A stretch of 64,000 nucleotides of DNA, taken from contig NZ_JAPFQO010000011.1 in NCBI RefSeq assembly GCF_026241195.1, positions 124,001 through 188,000 of the forward strand, read 5' to 3'. The notes under the pieces are model-generated. The model saw only the letters and a program-made list of their open reading frames with translations. It did no database searches and was not told the origin of the DNA. Numbering within the stretch: position 1 is the first letter of the stretch; the number at the start of each line of letters is the position of its first letter. The translations under genes were made by a program, and so were the position numbers. Source of the stretch: Pontibacter anaerobius. Lineage in GTDB: Bacteria > Bacteroidota > Bacteroidia > Cytophagales > Hymenobacteraceae. Positions 45,481 to 53,845 of the stretch are shown here, in pieces.

Positions 45481-46290
45481 ATGTTAGAGATACCTAAATT
45501 AAAACATACAGATAGTGGCAACTTCTTTCTGATGGCCGGTCCGTGCGCCATAGAAGGCGAGGAGATGGCAATGGAGATTGCAGAACGCATTAAAACGATC
45601 ACAGATAAGCTGCAGATTCCGTGGATCTTTAAGGGCTCTTACCGCAAGGCCAACCGCTCACGCCTGGATTCTTTTTGCGGCATCGGCGACGAGAAGGCGC
45701 TACGCATATTGGAGAAGGTGGGGAAGGAGTTTGATGTGCCAACCGTTACAGACATACATGAAAGTGGAGAGGCTGCCATGGCCGCCGAGTACGTGGATGT
45801 ACTGCAAATCCCGGCTTTCCTGTGCCGCCAAACTGACCTGCTGGTGGCAGCCGCTAACACAGGCAAAGTCGTAAATATCAAGAAGGGGCAGTTTCTGTCG
45901 GGTGAGGCGATGCGCTTTGCCGTGGATAAGGTGCGGGAGTCTGGCAATGATAAAGTTATACTTACGGACCGTGGCAACAGTTTCGGCTACTCTGACCTGG
46001 TGGTGGATTTCCGTAACATACCGGCCATGCAGGCCACAGGTGCCCCGGTGGTGATGGATATTACTCACTCGCTGCAGCAGCCAAACCAAAGCTCTGGGGT
46101 AACGGGCGGCAAGCCAGCCCTGATTGAGACGATTGCCAAAGCGGCCATTGCCGTAGGGGTAGATGGGTTGTTTATCGAGACGCACCCGCAGCCAAGTATT
46201 GCAAAGTCTGACGGGGCCAATATGCTGCCATTAGATCAGCTGGAGGTGTTGCTGCAAAAGCTTGTCCGTATTCGCCAGGCGGTTCAATAG
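45481..46290 (+). CDS. kdsA: 3-deoxy-8-phosphooctulonate synthase
   Basis: 269 residues. FFLMAGPCAIEGEEMAMEIA, IFKGSYRKANRSRLDSF, LQIPAFLCRQTDLLVAAA, LTDRGNSFGYSDLVVDFR and VVMDITHSLQQPN are all KDO-8-phosphate synthase signatures. It condenses phosphoenolpyruvate with arabinose-5-phosphate, the first committed step to Kdo in the lipopolysaccharide inner core. Its presence shows a Gram-negative outer membrane with Kdo. The start ATG at 45481 follows a 203-bp gap. An 18-bp inverted repeat lies downstream. Confidence 0.97.
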   Translation: MLEIPKLKHTDSGNFFLMAGPCAIEGEEMAMEIAERIKTITDKLQIPWIFKGSYRKANRSRLDSFCGIGDEKALRILEKVGKEFDVPTVTDIHESGEAAMAAEYVDVLQIPAFLCRQTDLLVAAANTGKVVNIKKGQFLSGEAMRFAVDKVRESGNDKVILTDRGNSFGYSDLVVDFRNIPAMQATGAPVVMDITHSLQQPNQSSGVTGGKPALIETIAKAAIAVGVDGLFIETHPQPSIAKSDGANMLPLDQLEVLLQKLVRIRQAVQ

Positions 46291-46299
46291 GGTAAATCA

Positions 46300-46373
46300 C
46301 GTAACACGTATCAAGTATCAAGACTTCATATAAACTATATTCTTTGAAATCGTGCTACTTGATACGTGTTACG
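46300..46373. repeat. 18-bp perfect inverted repeat between kdsA and a methyltransferase gene
   Basis: CGTAACACGTATCAAGTA at 46300-46317 is the exact reverse complement of 46356-46373, with a 38-nt spacer. The flanks repeat the same words (TATCAAGTATCAAGACTTC, TTACGAGATACG). It lies between convergent genes, so it could terminate both transcripts, but no T run follows. Confidence 0.8.
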
Positions 46374-46380
46374 AGATACG

Positions 46381-47169
46381 CTAAAAGTATAGCGTAAAAT
46401 GTTCCTTCGGCTGCTGCGGCCGGAAGAATACCAGCCCTACAAAGTATAAATCAACCGTCTGGCGTACCTGTGGGTGGCGTTTTACTTCCTGCCAGGCCCG
46501 CTTCATCTCTGCAGACCAGTAAATATCATCCAGCACGAGCACGGTGTTTTCGTGGCTTTTGGCAAGGCAGCTTTCAAAGTAGCGCAGGGTGGGCTCGTAG
46601 CGGTGGTTGCCATCCAGGAAGGCAAAATCCAGCTTCTCCAGTTGCTGCAGGTGACGGTGCAATGTTTCATCCAGATTGCCTTCAATTAATTCGATGTTGC
46701 TGTACCTTTGCTTCCTAAAGTTTTCTCGGGCAACCCCGGCAATATTAGGGCATCCCTCAAAAGTATAAATCTTGCCTTTCTTGCGAGCCTCTGCCAGGTA
46801 AGAGGTAGTCAAACCGAGGGAGGTGCCCAGCTCTACAATGGTTTCTGGCTGAAAGTGGTTGACCAGCCTGAAGAGCAGTTGCCCATACTTGGCAGGCTTG
46901 GCCGATGTGCGGGCAATGTCTTTTACCGTTCTTGTTCTCTGGTTTATACTTCTGGAGCCGGCCCCGAAATCGGTTACCTGCAGCTGTTGCTCGTCGTGGA
47001 GTAGTTCCTCGCGCAGCGCCTCCACACTGTCGTAAGCCGGGAAGTGGCCCGTGTGGTGCAGCACGTTGTGGTACAGGTCGAAAATAAAAGGGGAGTGGAC
47101 ACCATGCAGCTTATAGGCGCGCATTCGGTACAGCAGGTAATCAGCAGCTAAACGGAGGTATGACAACAC
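46381..47169 (-). CDS. Class I SAM-dependent methyltransferase
   Basis: 262 residues. The SAM-binding motif I is TIVELGTSLGLTTSYLAEA near 110-130. KIYTFEGCPNIAGVARENF, IELIEGNLDETL and LDFAFLDGNHRYEPTLRYF follow in the order of an O-methyltransferase-like Rossmann fold. The N-terminal part (LLYRMRAYKLHGVHSPFIF) is conserved in Bacteroidota relatives and absent from catechol O-methyltransferases. Substrate unknown. It is on the minus strand, 65 bp downstream of apaG and possibly co-transcribed with it. Confidence 0.85.
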   Translation of the reverse strand: MLSYLRLAADYLLYRMRAYKLHGVHSPFIFDLYHNVLHHTGHFPAYDSVEALREELLHDEQQLQVTDFGAGSRSINQRTRTVKDIARTSAKPAKYGQLLFRLVNHFQPETIVELGTSLGLTTSYLAEARKKGKIYTFEGCPNIAGVARENFRKQRYSNIELIEGNLDETLHRHLQQLEKLDFAFLDGNHRYEPTLRYFESCLAKSHENTVLVLDDIYWSAEMKRAWQEVKRHPQVRQTVDLYFVGLVFFRPQQPKEHFTLYF

Positions 47170-47234
47170 AAGGGCTAAAGTTGGAGGCTGGGCACAAAGT
47201 ATAAATGAGTAGTTTTAACTCGTGCCGGTGGCTG

Positions 47235-47621
47235 TTAATTGAGTTTATAGGGTACAACAAGCGTGAACTCCGGAATGGTTACGTCAAACTGGCGGCCGTC
47301 TACCATGCGCTCCATCAGGTAAGTGCCGCGCATTTTGCCGATGCCGGTCTTCAGGTTGCAGCCTGAAACATACTCGTGCATCTCGCCCGGCTCCAGGGTA
47401 GGCTGCTGGCCCACCACACCCTCACCCTCCACCTCGCGCATCTGGCCGGTGGCATCGTGTATGTACCAATGGCGGCGGAGCAGTTTTACCGTAAACTCGC
47501 TGTTGTTTTCTATTTTTATCCTGTAGGCAAAAACAAAGTGCTGCTGTACCGGGCTGGAGTAGTCCGGTAAGTAGTTGGTAGTAACACTAACTTTTACACC
47601 TTCCGTTGTTTTTGTATCCAT
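47235..47621 (-). CDS. apaG: ApaG-domain protein
   Basis: 128 residues of a single fibronectin-type-III-like ApaG domain: QQHFVFAYRIKIENNSEFTV near 28-47, LLRRHWYIHDATGQMREVEG, GVVGQQPTLEPGEMHEYVSG and MRGTYLMERMVDGRQFDV. ApaG is annotated as a Co2+/Mg2+ efflux-associated protein in enterobacteria, and its biochemical role is unclear. It is slightly longer than the conserved core at the C-terminus. It diverges from ung with 91 bp between them. Confidence 0.94.
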   Translation of the reverse strand: MDTKTTEGVKVSVTTNYLPDYSSPVQQHFVFAYRIKIENNSEFTVKLLRRHWYIHDATGQMREVEGEGVVGQQPTLEPGEMHEYVSGCNLKTGIGKMRGTYLMERMVDGRQFDVTIPEFTLVVPYKLN

Positions 47622-47712
47622 GTTCCAGAGTTTTTTGTATACTTAGAAACCATTGCGGCTGCTGCGCATGCTGTAGCTTCTGTTAATCTAACCCATCAAG
47701 CCAAACTAACTC

Positions 47713-48375
47713 ATGCATGTAAAGATAGAAGAAAGCTGGCAAAATATCTTACAAGATGAATTTGAAAAACCATACTTTAATGAGTTGGTTTCATTTGTAA
47801 AAGACGAATACACGAGCCAAAAAGTTTATCCACCAGGGAACCAGATTTTTAGCGCCTTCGAGATGTGCCCTTTTGATAAGGTGGAGGTTGTAATTCTTGG
47901 CCAGGACCCATACCACGGACCAAACCAGGCTAATGGCCTCGCTTTCTCAGTAAGTGACAAGGTGCGCACGCCGCCCTCACTGCTTAATATTTTTAAAGAG
48001 ATCAAAAGTGACCTGGGCAAGGATTTACCACCTACCGGTAACCTGGAGCGCTGGGCCAAGCAGGGGGTGCTGCTGCTGAATGCTACCCTGACGGTACGTG
48101 CCGGCGATGCAGGGTCTCACCAGAAAAAAGGGTGGGAGGAGTTTACTGATGCCGTGGTACAGAAGGTGAACGACCTCAAGGAGAACGTGGTGTTTATGCT
48201 GTGGGGTGCCTATGCCCAGAAAAAAGGAGCTTTTATTGATGAGCGTAAGCATTTGGTGCTAAAAGCTGCTCATCCATCCCCCTTCGCCGCTGACCGTGGC
48301 TTCTTCGGCAGCCGCCACTTCAGTAAAGCCAATGCCTACCTGCAGGAACATGGCAAAAAGCCAATTGATTGGTAA
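47713..48375 (+). CDS. ung: Uracil-DNA glycosylase (family 1)
   Basis: 220 residues. The active-site motif GQDPYHGPNQANGLAFSV places the catalytic Asp at residue 65. TPPSLLNIFKEIKSDLG, GVLLLNATLTVRAGDAGSH and the DNA-intercalation loop HPSPFAADRGFFGSRHFS are intact. It removes uracil from DNA to start base-excision repair. Single-gene unit on the plus strand, followed by a strong hairpin between convergent genes. Confidence 0.97.
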   Translation: MHVKIEESWQNILQDEFEKPYFNELVSFVKDEYTSQKVYPPGNQIFSAFEMCPFDKVEVVILGQDPYHGPNQANGLAFSVSDKVRTPPSLLNIFKEIKSDLGKDLPPTGNLERWAKQGVLLLNATLTVRAGDAGSHQKKGWEEFTDAVVQKVNDLKENVVFMLWGAYAQKKGAFIDERKHLVLKAAHPSPFAADRGFFGSRHFSKANAYLQEHGKKPIDW

Positions 48376-48400
48376 AAGCCTTAAAAGTACAAATCATTCA

Positions 48401-48437
48401 CATCTCCCCACCTGGTTTAAGGTGGGGAGATGTTGTT
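48401..48437. terminator. Hairpin between convergent ung and alpha-solenoid gene
   Basis: CATCTCCCCACCT at 48401-48413 pairs with AGGTGGGGAGATG at 48420-48432 around a 6-nt loop, followed by TTGTTTGG. The T tract is interrupted on the plus strand and weak on the minus strand. Confidence 0.7.
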
Positions 48438-48445
48438 TGGAAGCG

Positions 48446-49990
48446 TTACTTTAGCTGTTTAAACTTCTGCTGCATCACCTGCTGCACTGATTGGTGGTTG
48501 ATTTTGCTGTCCAGCCAGGAGATGATGTCCAGGTACTGGAACGGGCGCCTGTAAAGCGGGTTATCTGATATCTGGAGTAGCTTTTCTTTAAGGGCTACAA
48601 AGGCCGATTTCAGCTCCAGAGGTTTAATGTCGGGGAGGTTGCGCAGGAACTCGCAGATAGCCACCTGCATTGGCTGCCGGTCATTCATCTTACCCAGAAA
48701 ATGATATACTGACTTAATCTGGTACTCCAGCAGCTCGTCTTTTCCAGCCTCGTAATGCGCTATCAGGTTCAGGATTCGCGCGAAGCATTGTATATCCTCC
48801 CGTAAACTTACATCCTTGTACTGTATGATCTTCTGCAAGTATAAAATGGTGCTGTTGTAATCGCCGCTGCCAAAGTATAAAGAGGCTATCTTATAATAGA
48901 AAATAAGCTGGCGATGGGGGTCTAGCTGCTGCTGGAATACGTTTAGGTTGCGCCTGATCTCCGGTACTATCTTCAGCCCCTCGGTAAAGCGGCCTTCCAT
49001 GTAATAGGCATTGATGCGATTGGTGTAGATGTAGAGAAACAGCAGCATCTCAATGTTAGGGTTGCTGCGTCTGTTGTTGTCTCCGGCAAAGTCCTCCAGC
49101 TTTTTCAGGGCCTCCTTAAACTTGCTGTAGTACAACATGCTGTGGAGCGCCAGTAGCAGGTTATGCAGCCCCTTGATGTAGTTGGTTGTTTGCTGCTGCT
49201 TCATCTGTGGCTCATCTTCAAACAGGTCTACCCACTTTTGCGCATAGCGGTAGCAGGCTTTAAAATCCTGCAGGATGTAATGGTACCAAACATGCGACTG
49301 GTAGAAGGACAGCTTTTCATTAAAATTGGCCTCTTTGGGGCTCAGCGTTGGCACGTTTGCTTTGAAAAAGGCTTTCAGCTGATCGCGGTCGTCCTGTGTA
49401 CGGGCGTGCCCCATTTTTATGTATAGGCCGTATAGCCGCAGCGCCAGGTCGGAGTTGTGGTGAATTCTGCCCAGGTGGCCCAGTAGATTGTTTGTTTCTT
49501 CGGTCAGGGCTTCAGCTCGGCCCTCCAGGCTACGGGTAATGTACTGCTGCTCAATCTGCTTCTCGAAAGTATGAGCAGTTAAGGCAACGTGCAGGTGGGC
49601 GTTCTGCTGTGCCGCCACCTTTACCTTCTCCAGCATTTTAAGGCTCTGCTGGTACAAGCCCTTGTTGTAAAGCACCCGGGCGTAATCCAGTTGCTCGTGC
49701 AACTGAATGTCGGCGTTCTGGTTGGCGTGGTAGAGGCGCAGGCTGGCCAGCAGCTGCTTGTACAGGTTGGCCTTCTGGTTCGCCAACTGTACCTTCTTTA
49801 TGCTGGGCACCATTTGCAGTACCCGCTCCTCGTCATAGGCCGACATAGCATCCAGCGCATCGAAAAGCTGCAGGAATTTAATGTCGCCACTAGATCCCTG
49901 CCGGGTTGCAAACAGCCGGAAATGCCGCTTCTCCGAACGAGCTAGCGATTTTATCAACTGAAATACAGTATCCTGAGAAGGGTTAGGCAT
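48446..49990 (-). CDS. Conserved alpha-solenoid (TPR-like) protein of unknown function
   Basis: 514 residues, almost entirely helical. Helical hairpins such as LDYARVLYNKGLYQQSLKML near 105-125, SLYFGSGDYNSTILYLQKII near 395-415 and IYTNRINAYYMEGRFTEGLK near 330-350 are spaced like TPR units. There is no signal peptide or catalytic motif. The opening FQLIKSLARSEKRHFRLFA recurs in a family seen widely in Cytophagales. Function unknown; a scaffold role is plausible from the fold only. Upstream is a 405-bp gap and downstream the shared hairpin with ung. Confidence 0.75.
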   Translation of the reverse strand: MPNPSQDTVFQLIKSLARSEKRHFRLFATRQGSSGDIKFLQLFDALDAMSAYDEERVLQMVPSIKKVQLANQKANLYKQLLASLRLYHANQNADIQLHEQLDYARVLYNKGLYQQSLKMLEKVKVAAQQNAHLHVALTAHTFEKQIEQQYITRSLEGRAEALTEETNNLLGHLGRIHHNSDLALRLYGLYIKMGHARTQDDRDQLKAFFKANVPTLSPKEANFNEKLSFYQSHVWYHYILQDFKACYRYAQKWVDLFEDEPQMKQQQTTNYIKGLHNLLLALHSMLYYSKFKEALKKLEDFAGDNNRRSNPNIEMLLFLYIYTNRINAYYMEGRFTEGLKIVPEIRRNLNVFQQQLDPHRQLIFYYKIASLYFGSGDYNSTILYLQKIIQYKDVSLREDIQCFARILNLIAHYEAGKDELLEYQIKSVYHFLGKMNDRQPMQVAICEFLRNLPDIKPLELKSAFVALKEKLLQISDNPLYRRPFQYLDIISWLDSKINHQSVQQVMQQKFKQLK

Positions 49991-50359
49991 TGTAACGGGT
50001 GTTGGTTTATGTTGTTGATAGTCAGTGAAGTATATTGTTGTTGGCGCTGTTTAGAAATAGTAGCATCTCCAACATTTAATTTTCAGTGTCCTGAAAAAAG
50101 CTGCTATTTAGCAACAGGTTCAGGAGTAAAGATAGGCTGAAATATTTAAAAGGTATCTTCAGCATTGGTTCTGAAACACCTGGGGAGCGGCGTAAGGAAC
50201 AGAAAGCCTTAAGCTGCAGATTATTACCTCAGCCTGAACCTTCCGGTTTTGCATCTGAAAAGATAAAGATAATAGTTTTGATTAGTTTTTAATTCCAGAT
50301 TAATTAAGCTGCATGCTGCTGGGATGTAGTTTTCTGACTTTGTGTAACCTTGTTACACT
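49991..50359. other. Intergenic region with no gene seen
   Basis: About 370 bp. A short hairpin GTGTAAC/GTTACAC (50342-50348 with 50352-50358) lies next to the following terminator. No convincing promoter or small ORF is seen. Confidence 0.5.
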
Positions 50360-50394
50360 AAAAAGCCGCTGATATGGGTTTCAGCGGCTTCTTT
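50360..50394 (-). terminator. Terminator of the LolA-like gene
   Basis: AAGCCGCTGA at 50363-50372 pairs with TCAGCGGCTT at 50381-50390 around an 8-nt loop, with a short T run on the minus strand. It lies directly after the stop of the gene ending at 50396. Confidence 0.88.
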
Positions 50395-50395
50395 T

Positions 50396-51166
50396 TTATT
50401 GCCAGCGTGTGTTGCTGAAGTTCTCCGGGTCAAACCATTTGCTGTCGGTGCTCTTCGGAAAGCTGATGTTGAAGTACTCCTCTCGAAGTGTGGTTGCTCC
50501 GTCTGTTTTAAAAACGATCTCGGTGGCTACCCAATTCTTCTCTATGAACTGATAGTTGTTCATCTCCACATCGCGTACACTGCCTTTGCTATTGGTGACC
50601 ACACGCAGTACGTACAAGCGCTCCTTATCCACCCAAAACTGAGGGCTGTTTACATCCTCTGGGTTACTGGCGCCAACCACTACGGCTTTGCGGCCCTGCC
50701 AGTCGGTTTCGTATACTTTGTTCAGATCGAAATTCAGGGTATTGAGCTTGGCAATGGTTTCCTCCGGTTTCAGGAAGTAGATATCAAAAGAAAGCAGCAC
50801 TAGCGGGTGCACCTGCGGCATTTTGCCAGCCAATTTTCCCTCCTGAAAACGATATACCGTGTCCTGGGCAAACACAGCTCCGTTGCCACTCTCAAAGCCG
50901 TCGAAACGGATATGCAGCAAACCCGGTTGGCTGTACAGTTCCTGCCATACTTCCTCCTTGCTTACCTGCCCGTTCTCGTAAAAGATTGCGCGTTGCTCAA
51001 ACTGAAAGTTAGGATACCACTTGCCTTCCCAACGCTTGTACATGGCTTTTACAATTTCAGAGCCGTTTTTATACTTTGCCTTGGGTGCCATCGCATAACC
51101 TAAACAGGGGAGAAGTGTGAGGCAAAGCAGCAGCAGACCGCCGCGGTTAATGAATTGATTTTTCAT
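50396..51166 (-). CDS. Exported LolA-like protein, unknown function
   Basis: 256 residues. A signal peptide is at about 1-26 (GGLLLLCLTLLPCLGYAMA, cleavage near APK). The mature part begins with YKNGSEIVKAMYKRWEGKWY, then alternating beta strands (FQFEQRAIFYENGQVSKEEV, LLHIRFDGFESGNGAVFAQD, QFWVDKERLYVLRVVTNSKG) as in outer-membrane lipoprotein-sorting (LolA/LolB-like) half-barrels. It probably binds a hydrophobic ligand in the periplasm. Not a canonical LolA by sequence. It is a single-gene unit and the function is inferred from fold impression only. Confidence 0.6.
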   Translation of the reverse strand: MKNQFINRGGLLLLCLTLLPCLGYAMAPKAKYKNGSEIVKAMYKRWEGKWYPNFQFEQRAIFYENGQVSKEEVWQELYSQPGLLHIRFDGFESGNGAVFAQDTVYRFQEGKLAGKMPQVHPLVLLSFDIYFLKPEETIAKLNTLNFDLNKVYETDWQGRKAVVVGASNPEDVNSPQFWVDKERLYVLRVVTNSKGSVRDVEMNNYQFIEKNWVATEIVFKTDGATTLREEYFNISFPKSTDSKWFDPENFSNTRWQ

Positions 51167-51285
51167 AGTTTTTAGATGTGATTTTGTGGCGCTAAATTAC
51201 GAAAATACTTACATGCCGCGCCATACTTTTAGTGCCAGTTATACTTGAGTTTTTTGTACCTTCATACTTGTAAACTATAGATGAT

Positions 51286-51627
51286 ATGCTGACGATATAC
51301 CACAACAACCGTTGCAGTAAAAGCCGCCAGACACTGGATTTGATAAATCAGGCAGGGCAGGAGGTAGAGGTAGTGGAGTACCTGAAAACACCGCCTACTG
51401 CCGAAGAGCTGCGCGACATCCTGCAGAAGCTGCACATGAAACCTGAGCAATTGCTCCGCAAAGGGGAAACAATCTACAAAGAGAAGTATAAAGGCAAAGC
51501 GCTATCCGACGATGAGTGGATAAAAGCCATGGTGGAGAACCCAGTTCTGATCGAGCGCCCGATTGTGGTGAAGGATAACAAAGCCGTGCTGGGCCGCCCG
51601 CCGGAGAAGGTGCAGGAGTTGCTGTAG
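51286..51627 (+). CDS. arsC: ArsC/Spx-family reductase-like protein
   Basis: 113 residues of thioredoxin-like ArsC fold. The nucleophile is Cys10 in YHNNRCSKSRQTLDLI (C-x-x-S). DDEWIKAMVENPVLIERPIV and GRPPEKVQELL supply the arginines that bind the oxyanion in ArsC. The family comprises glutaredoxin-dependent arsenate reductases and the YffB-like group of unknown role. No ars operon genes are nearby, so a YffB-like housekeeping role is equally possible. Confidence 0.85.
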   Translation: MLTIYHNNRCSKSRQTLDLINQAGQEVEVVEYLKTPPTAEELRDILQKLHMKPEQLLRKGETIYKEKYKGKALSDDEWIKAMVENPVLIERPIVVKDNKAVLGRPPEKVQELL

Positions 51628-51723
51628 GGGCGCTGTATTAGAGCAAGCTATACTTCAGGGGGTGGGACAAGTACAGTGATGCCGTAGATTTTCTAATTCT
51701 ACTCAGCTCATATTAAATTAGTC

Positions 51724-51787
51724 TCAAAAGTATATAAACAGGAAGAGCAGCCCATTTGAGCTGCTCTTCCTGTTTATATACTTTTGA
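51724..51787. terminator. Bidirectional terminator with a 28-bp perfect stem
   Basis: Positions 51724-51751 pair without a mismatch with 51760-51787 around an 8-nt loop (CCATTTGA). The base of the stem carries AAAAGTATATAAACAGG and its complement, an inverted pair of AAGTATA. It lies between the convergent ArsC-like gene (ending 51627) and murA (ending 51797). Confidence 0.9.
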
Positions 51788-51796
51788 AGGTATACT

Positions 51797-53101
51797 TTAA
51801 ATCCTTCTGATCTGCGCGCCAAGGGCGTTCAGGCGACCATCGATGTTCTGGTAGCCGCGGTCGATTTGCTCTACGTTATCGATGATGCTCTTACCTTCGG
51901 CTGAGAGGGCCGCGATAAGCAGGGCCACACCGGCACGGATGTCAGGCGAGGTCATGCGAATGCCTCGCAGTGGGATTTGCTTGTTTTGCCCGATAACAGT
52001 AGCGCGGTGCGGGTCGCAAAGTATGATCTGGGCACCCATGTCTATCAGCTTGTCCACGAAGAACAGGCGGCTCTCGAACATTTTCTGGTGAATCAGCACC
52101 GTTCCTTTGGCCTGTGTGGCTGTTACAAGCGCTACGCTCAGCAGGTCGGGTGTCAGGCCCGGCCAGGTATGGTCTGAGATGTTCAGGATGCTTCCGTCAA
52201 TGTAAGTATCCACTTCGTAACGGTCCTGGGCCGGAATAAAGATATCATCGCCCCTGAACTCCATTTTAATACCCAAACGCTGAAATGTGTCTGGTATCAG
52301 GCCCAACTCCGGAATCTGGCAGTCTTTAATCGTGATCTCAGATCCCGTCATGGCAGCCATACCTATAAACGAGCCGATCTCGATCATATCGGGCAACATG
52401 CGGTGCTCTGTGCCACCCAATTTCTCAACACCCTCAATTACCAGCAGGTTAGAGCCAATGCCACTTACTTTCGCACCCATGCGGTTAAGCATACGGCTCA
52501 GCTGCTGCACATAAGGCTCGCAGGCGGCGTTGTAAATGGTGGTGGTACCCTCGGCTAGCACAGCCGCCATAAGAATATTGGCGGTACCGGTTACGGAAGC
52601 CTCATCCAGCAGCATGTACGCTCCGTGCAGGCGATCTGCGGTGGCGCTGTAGAATACGTCCGGGGTATCATAGTTAAACTTGGCGCCAAGCTTCTCCAGA
52701 CCTATAAAGTGCGTGTCCAGGCGGCGGCGGCCAATTTTGTCTCCACCTGGCTTCGGCATTTTTGCCTCACCGAATCTGGCTAACAATGGACCTACGATCA
52801 TCACAGAGCCACGGATGGCACGGCCCTGCTCCACAAACTGGTCAGAGTTAAGGTAGTCCAGGTTAATGTCATCGGCCTGGAAAGTATAAGTATCAGGCGC
52901 TTTGCGTGTTACTTTCACCCCCAAGTCCCGCAGGAGTTCTATGAGTTTATTTACATCCCGGATGTCCGGCACGTTTGAGATCGTTACTGGTTCTGCGGTC
53001 AGCAACACGGCGCACAGTATCTGTAGTGCCTCGTTTTTGGCACCCTGCGGGTAAATATCGCCTTTCAGTTTGTTGCCGCCAATTACTTCAAAAGAAGCCA
53101 T
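51797..53101 (-). CDS. murA: UDP-N-acetylglucosamine 1-carboxyvinyltransferase with Asp in place of the fosfomycin-target Cys
   Basis: 434 residues. GNKLKGDIYPQGAKNEALQI, the catalytic loop KPGGDKIGRRRLDTHFIGLE, GTANILMAAVLAEGTT and VTATQAKGTVLIHQKMFESR are MurA signatures. It transfers enolpyruvate from PEP to UDP-GlcNAc, the first committed peptidoglycan step. The loop residue equivalent to E. coli Cys115 is Asp121, a substitution known in other bacteria to prevent covalent fosfomycin attack. It starts 3 bp after the DUF4290 gene, an arrangement I regard as conserved in Bacteroidota. Confidence 0.97.
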   Translation of the reverse strand: MASFEVIGGNKLKGDIYPQGAKNEALQILCAVLLTAEPVTISNVPDIRDVNKLIELLRDLGVKVTRKAPDTYTFQADDINLDYLNSDQFVEQGRAIRGSVMIVGPLLARFGEAKMPKPGGDKIGRRRLDTHFIGLEKLGAKFNYDTPDVFYSATADRLHGAYMLLDEASVTGTANILMAAVLAEGTTTIYNAACEPYVQQLSRMLNRMGAKVSGIGSNLLVIEGVEKLGGTEHRMLPDMIEIGSFIGMAAMTGSEITIKDCQIPELGLIPDTFQRLGIKMEFRGDDIFIPAQDRYEVDTYIDGSILNISDHTWPGLTPDLLSVALVTATQAKGTVLIHQKMFESRLFFVDKLIDMGAQIILCDPHRATVIGQNKQIPLRGIRMTSPDIRAGVALLIAALSAEGKSIIDNVEQIDRGYQNIDGRLNALGAQIRRI

Positions 53102-53104
53102 GTA

Positions 53105-53764
53105 TTACTTATTTCTTTGATTAGAGGAACGGTTACTTTTCTTGTTGCGTGGGTTCTGGCTTTGTGAACGCTGCTGGTAGCTGCTATCCTGCTGTCTGCC
53201 GCCGCTTGGGTTAGACTCAAACAGGTTGTTGCTCTCAATATACTGCAGGTTCATGTCCAGTTTCCCGTTAGAGATGTCACGGATATCGCCCAGGATTACA
53301 TCATCTGTAATATTCTCCTTGTTGTAAGACTTGTAAAGCGTCTTCATCAGCTTGCCGATGGAAATAATGGCAGCCTCACGCTCTTTTGGTTCCGTAAGCT
53401 CGGTAGCGCGCTGTACCAGCAGCTCCACATTCTGTCCGTAGTGCTTATACTTTGGCGTGCTCAGCGGGTACTCCATCGGCTGCGGCTTGTCGTTCAGGTA
53501 CTCCATGGCGCTAAGCTTGTAAGGGGCATCCACATCCAGCGTAGAGCCAGACATCACGAACAGGTGGTTCCACAGTTTTTGCTGGTAATCCTGGGTGTCG
53601 CGCAGCTGTGGGTTTAGCTTGGCCATCAGGTTTATGAGCAGCTGCGACAGGCGCGTACGCTCGTTTCGGTCTTCAACCTTGGTAATGTAATTTACCAGGT
53701 CCTGCACATTGCGGCCGTACTCACGCAGCAAAAGGTCTTGTTTAAAGGAGGTACTCGCTTCCAT
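53105..53764 (-). CDS. DUF4290 protein
   Basis: 219 residues. The conserved part (about 1-175) is helical, with LLLREYGRNVQDLVNYITKV and EREAAIISIGKLMKTLYKSY. The C-terminal 40 residues are low-complexity, rich in Ser, Gln, Asn, Arg and Lys, likely disordered and basic. It matches DUF4290, found next to murA in Bacteroidota. Function unknown; the linkage hints at the cell envelope and the basic tail at nucleic-acid or lipid contact, both speculative. It is the first gene of a two-gene unit with murA. Confidence 0.9.
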   Translation of the reverse strand: MEASTSFKQDLLLREYGRNVQDLVNYITKVEDRNERTRLSQLLINLMAKLNPQLRDTQDYQQKLWNHLFVMSGSTLDVDAPYKLSAMEYLNDKPQPMEYPLSTPKYKHYGQNVELLVQRATELTEPKEREAAIISIGKLMKTLYKSYNKENITDDVILGDIRDISNGKLDMNLQYIESNNLFESNPSGGRQQDSSYQQRSQSQNPRNKKSNRSSNQRNK

Positions 53765-53845
53765 TATATCTTTTTATGAAATTCAAAAATAGGGATTATG
53801 AATTATATATTACGCCGGACGATGAATTTTGACTGAGCGAAACCA

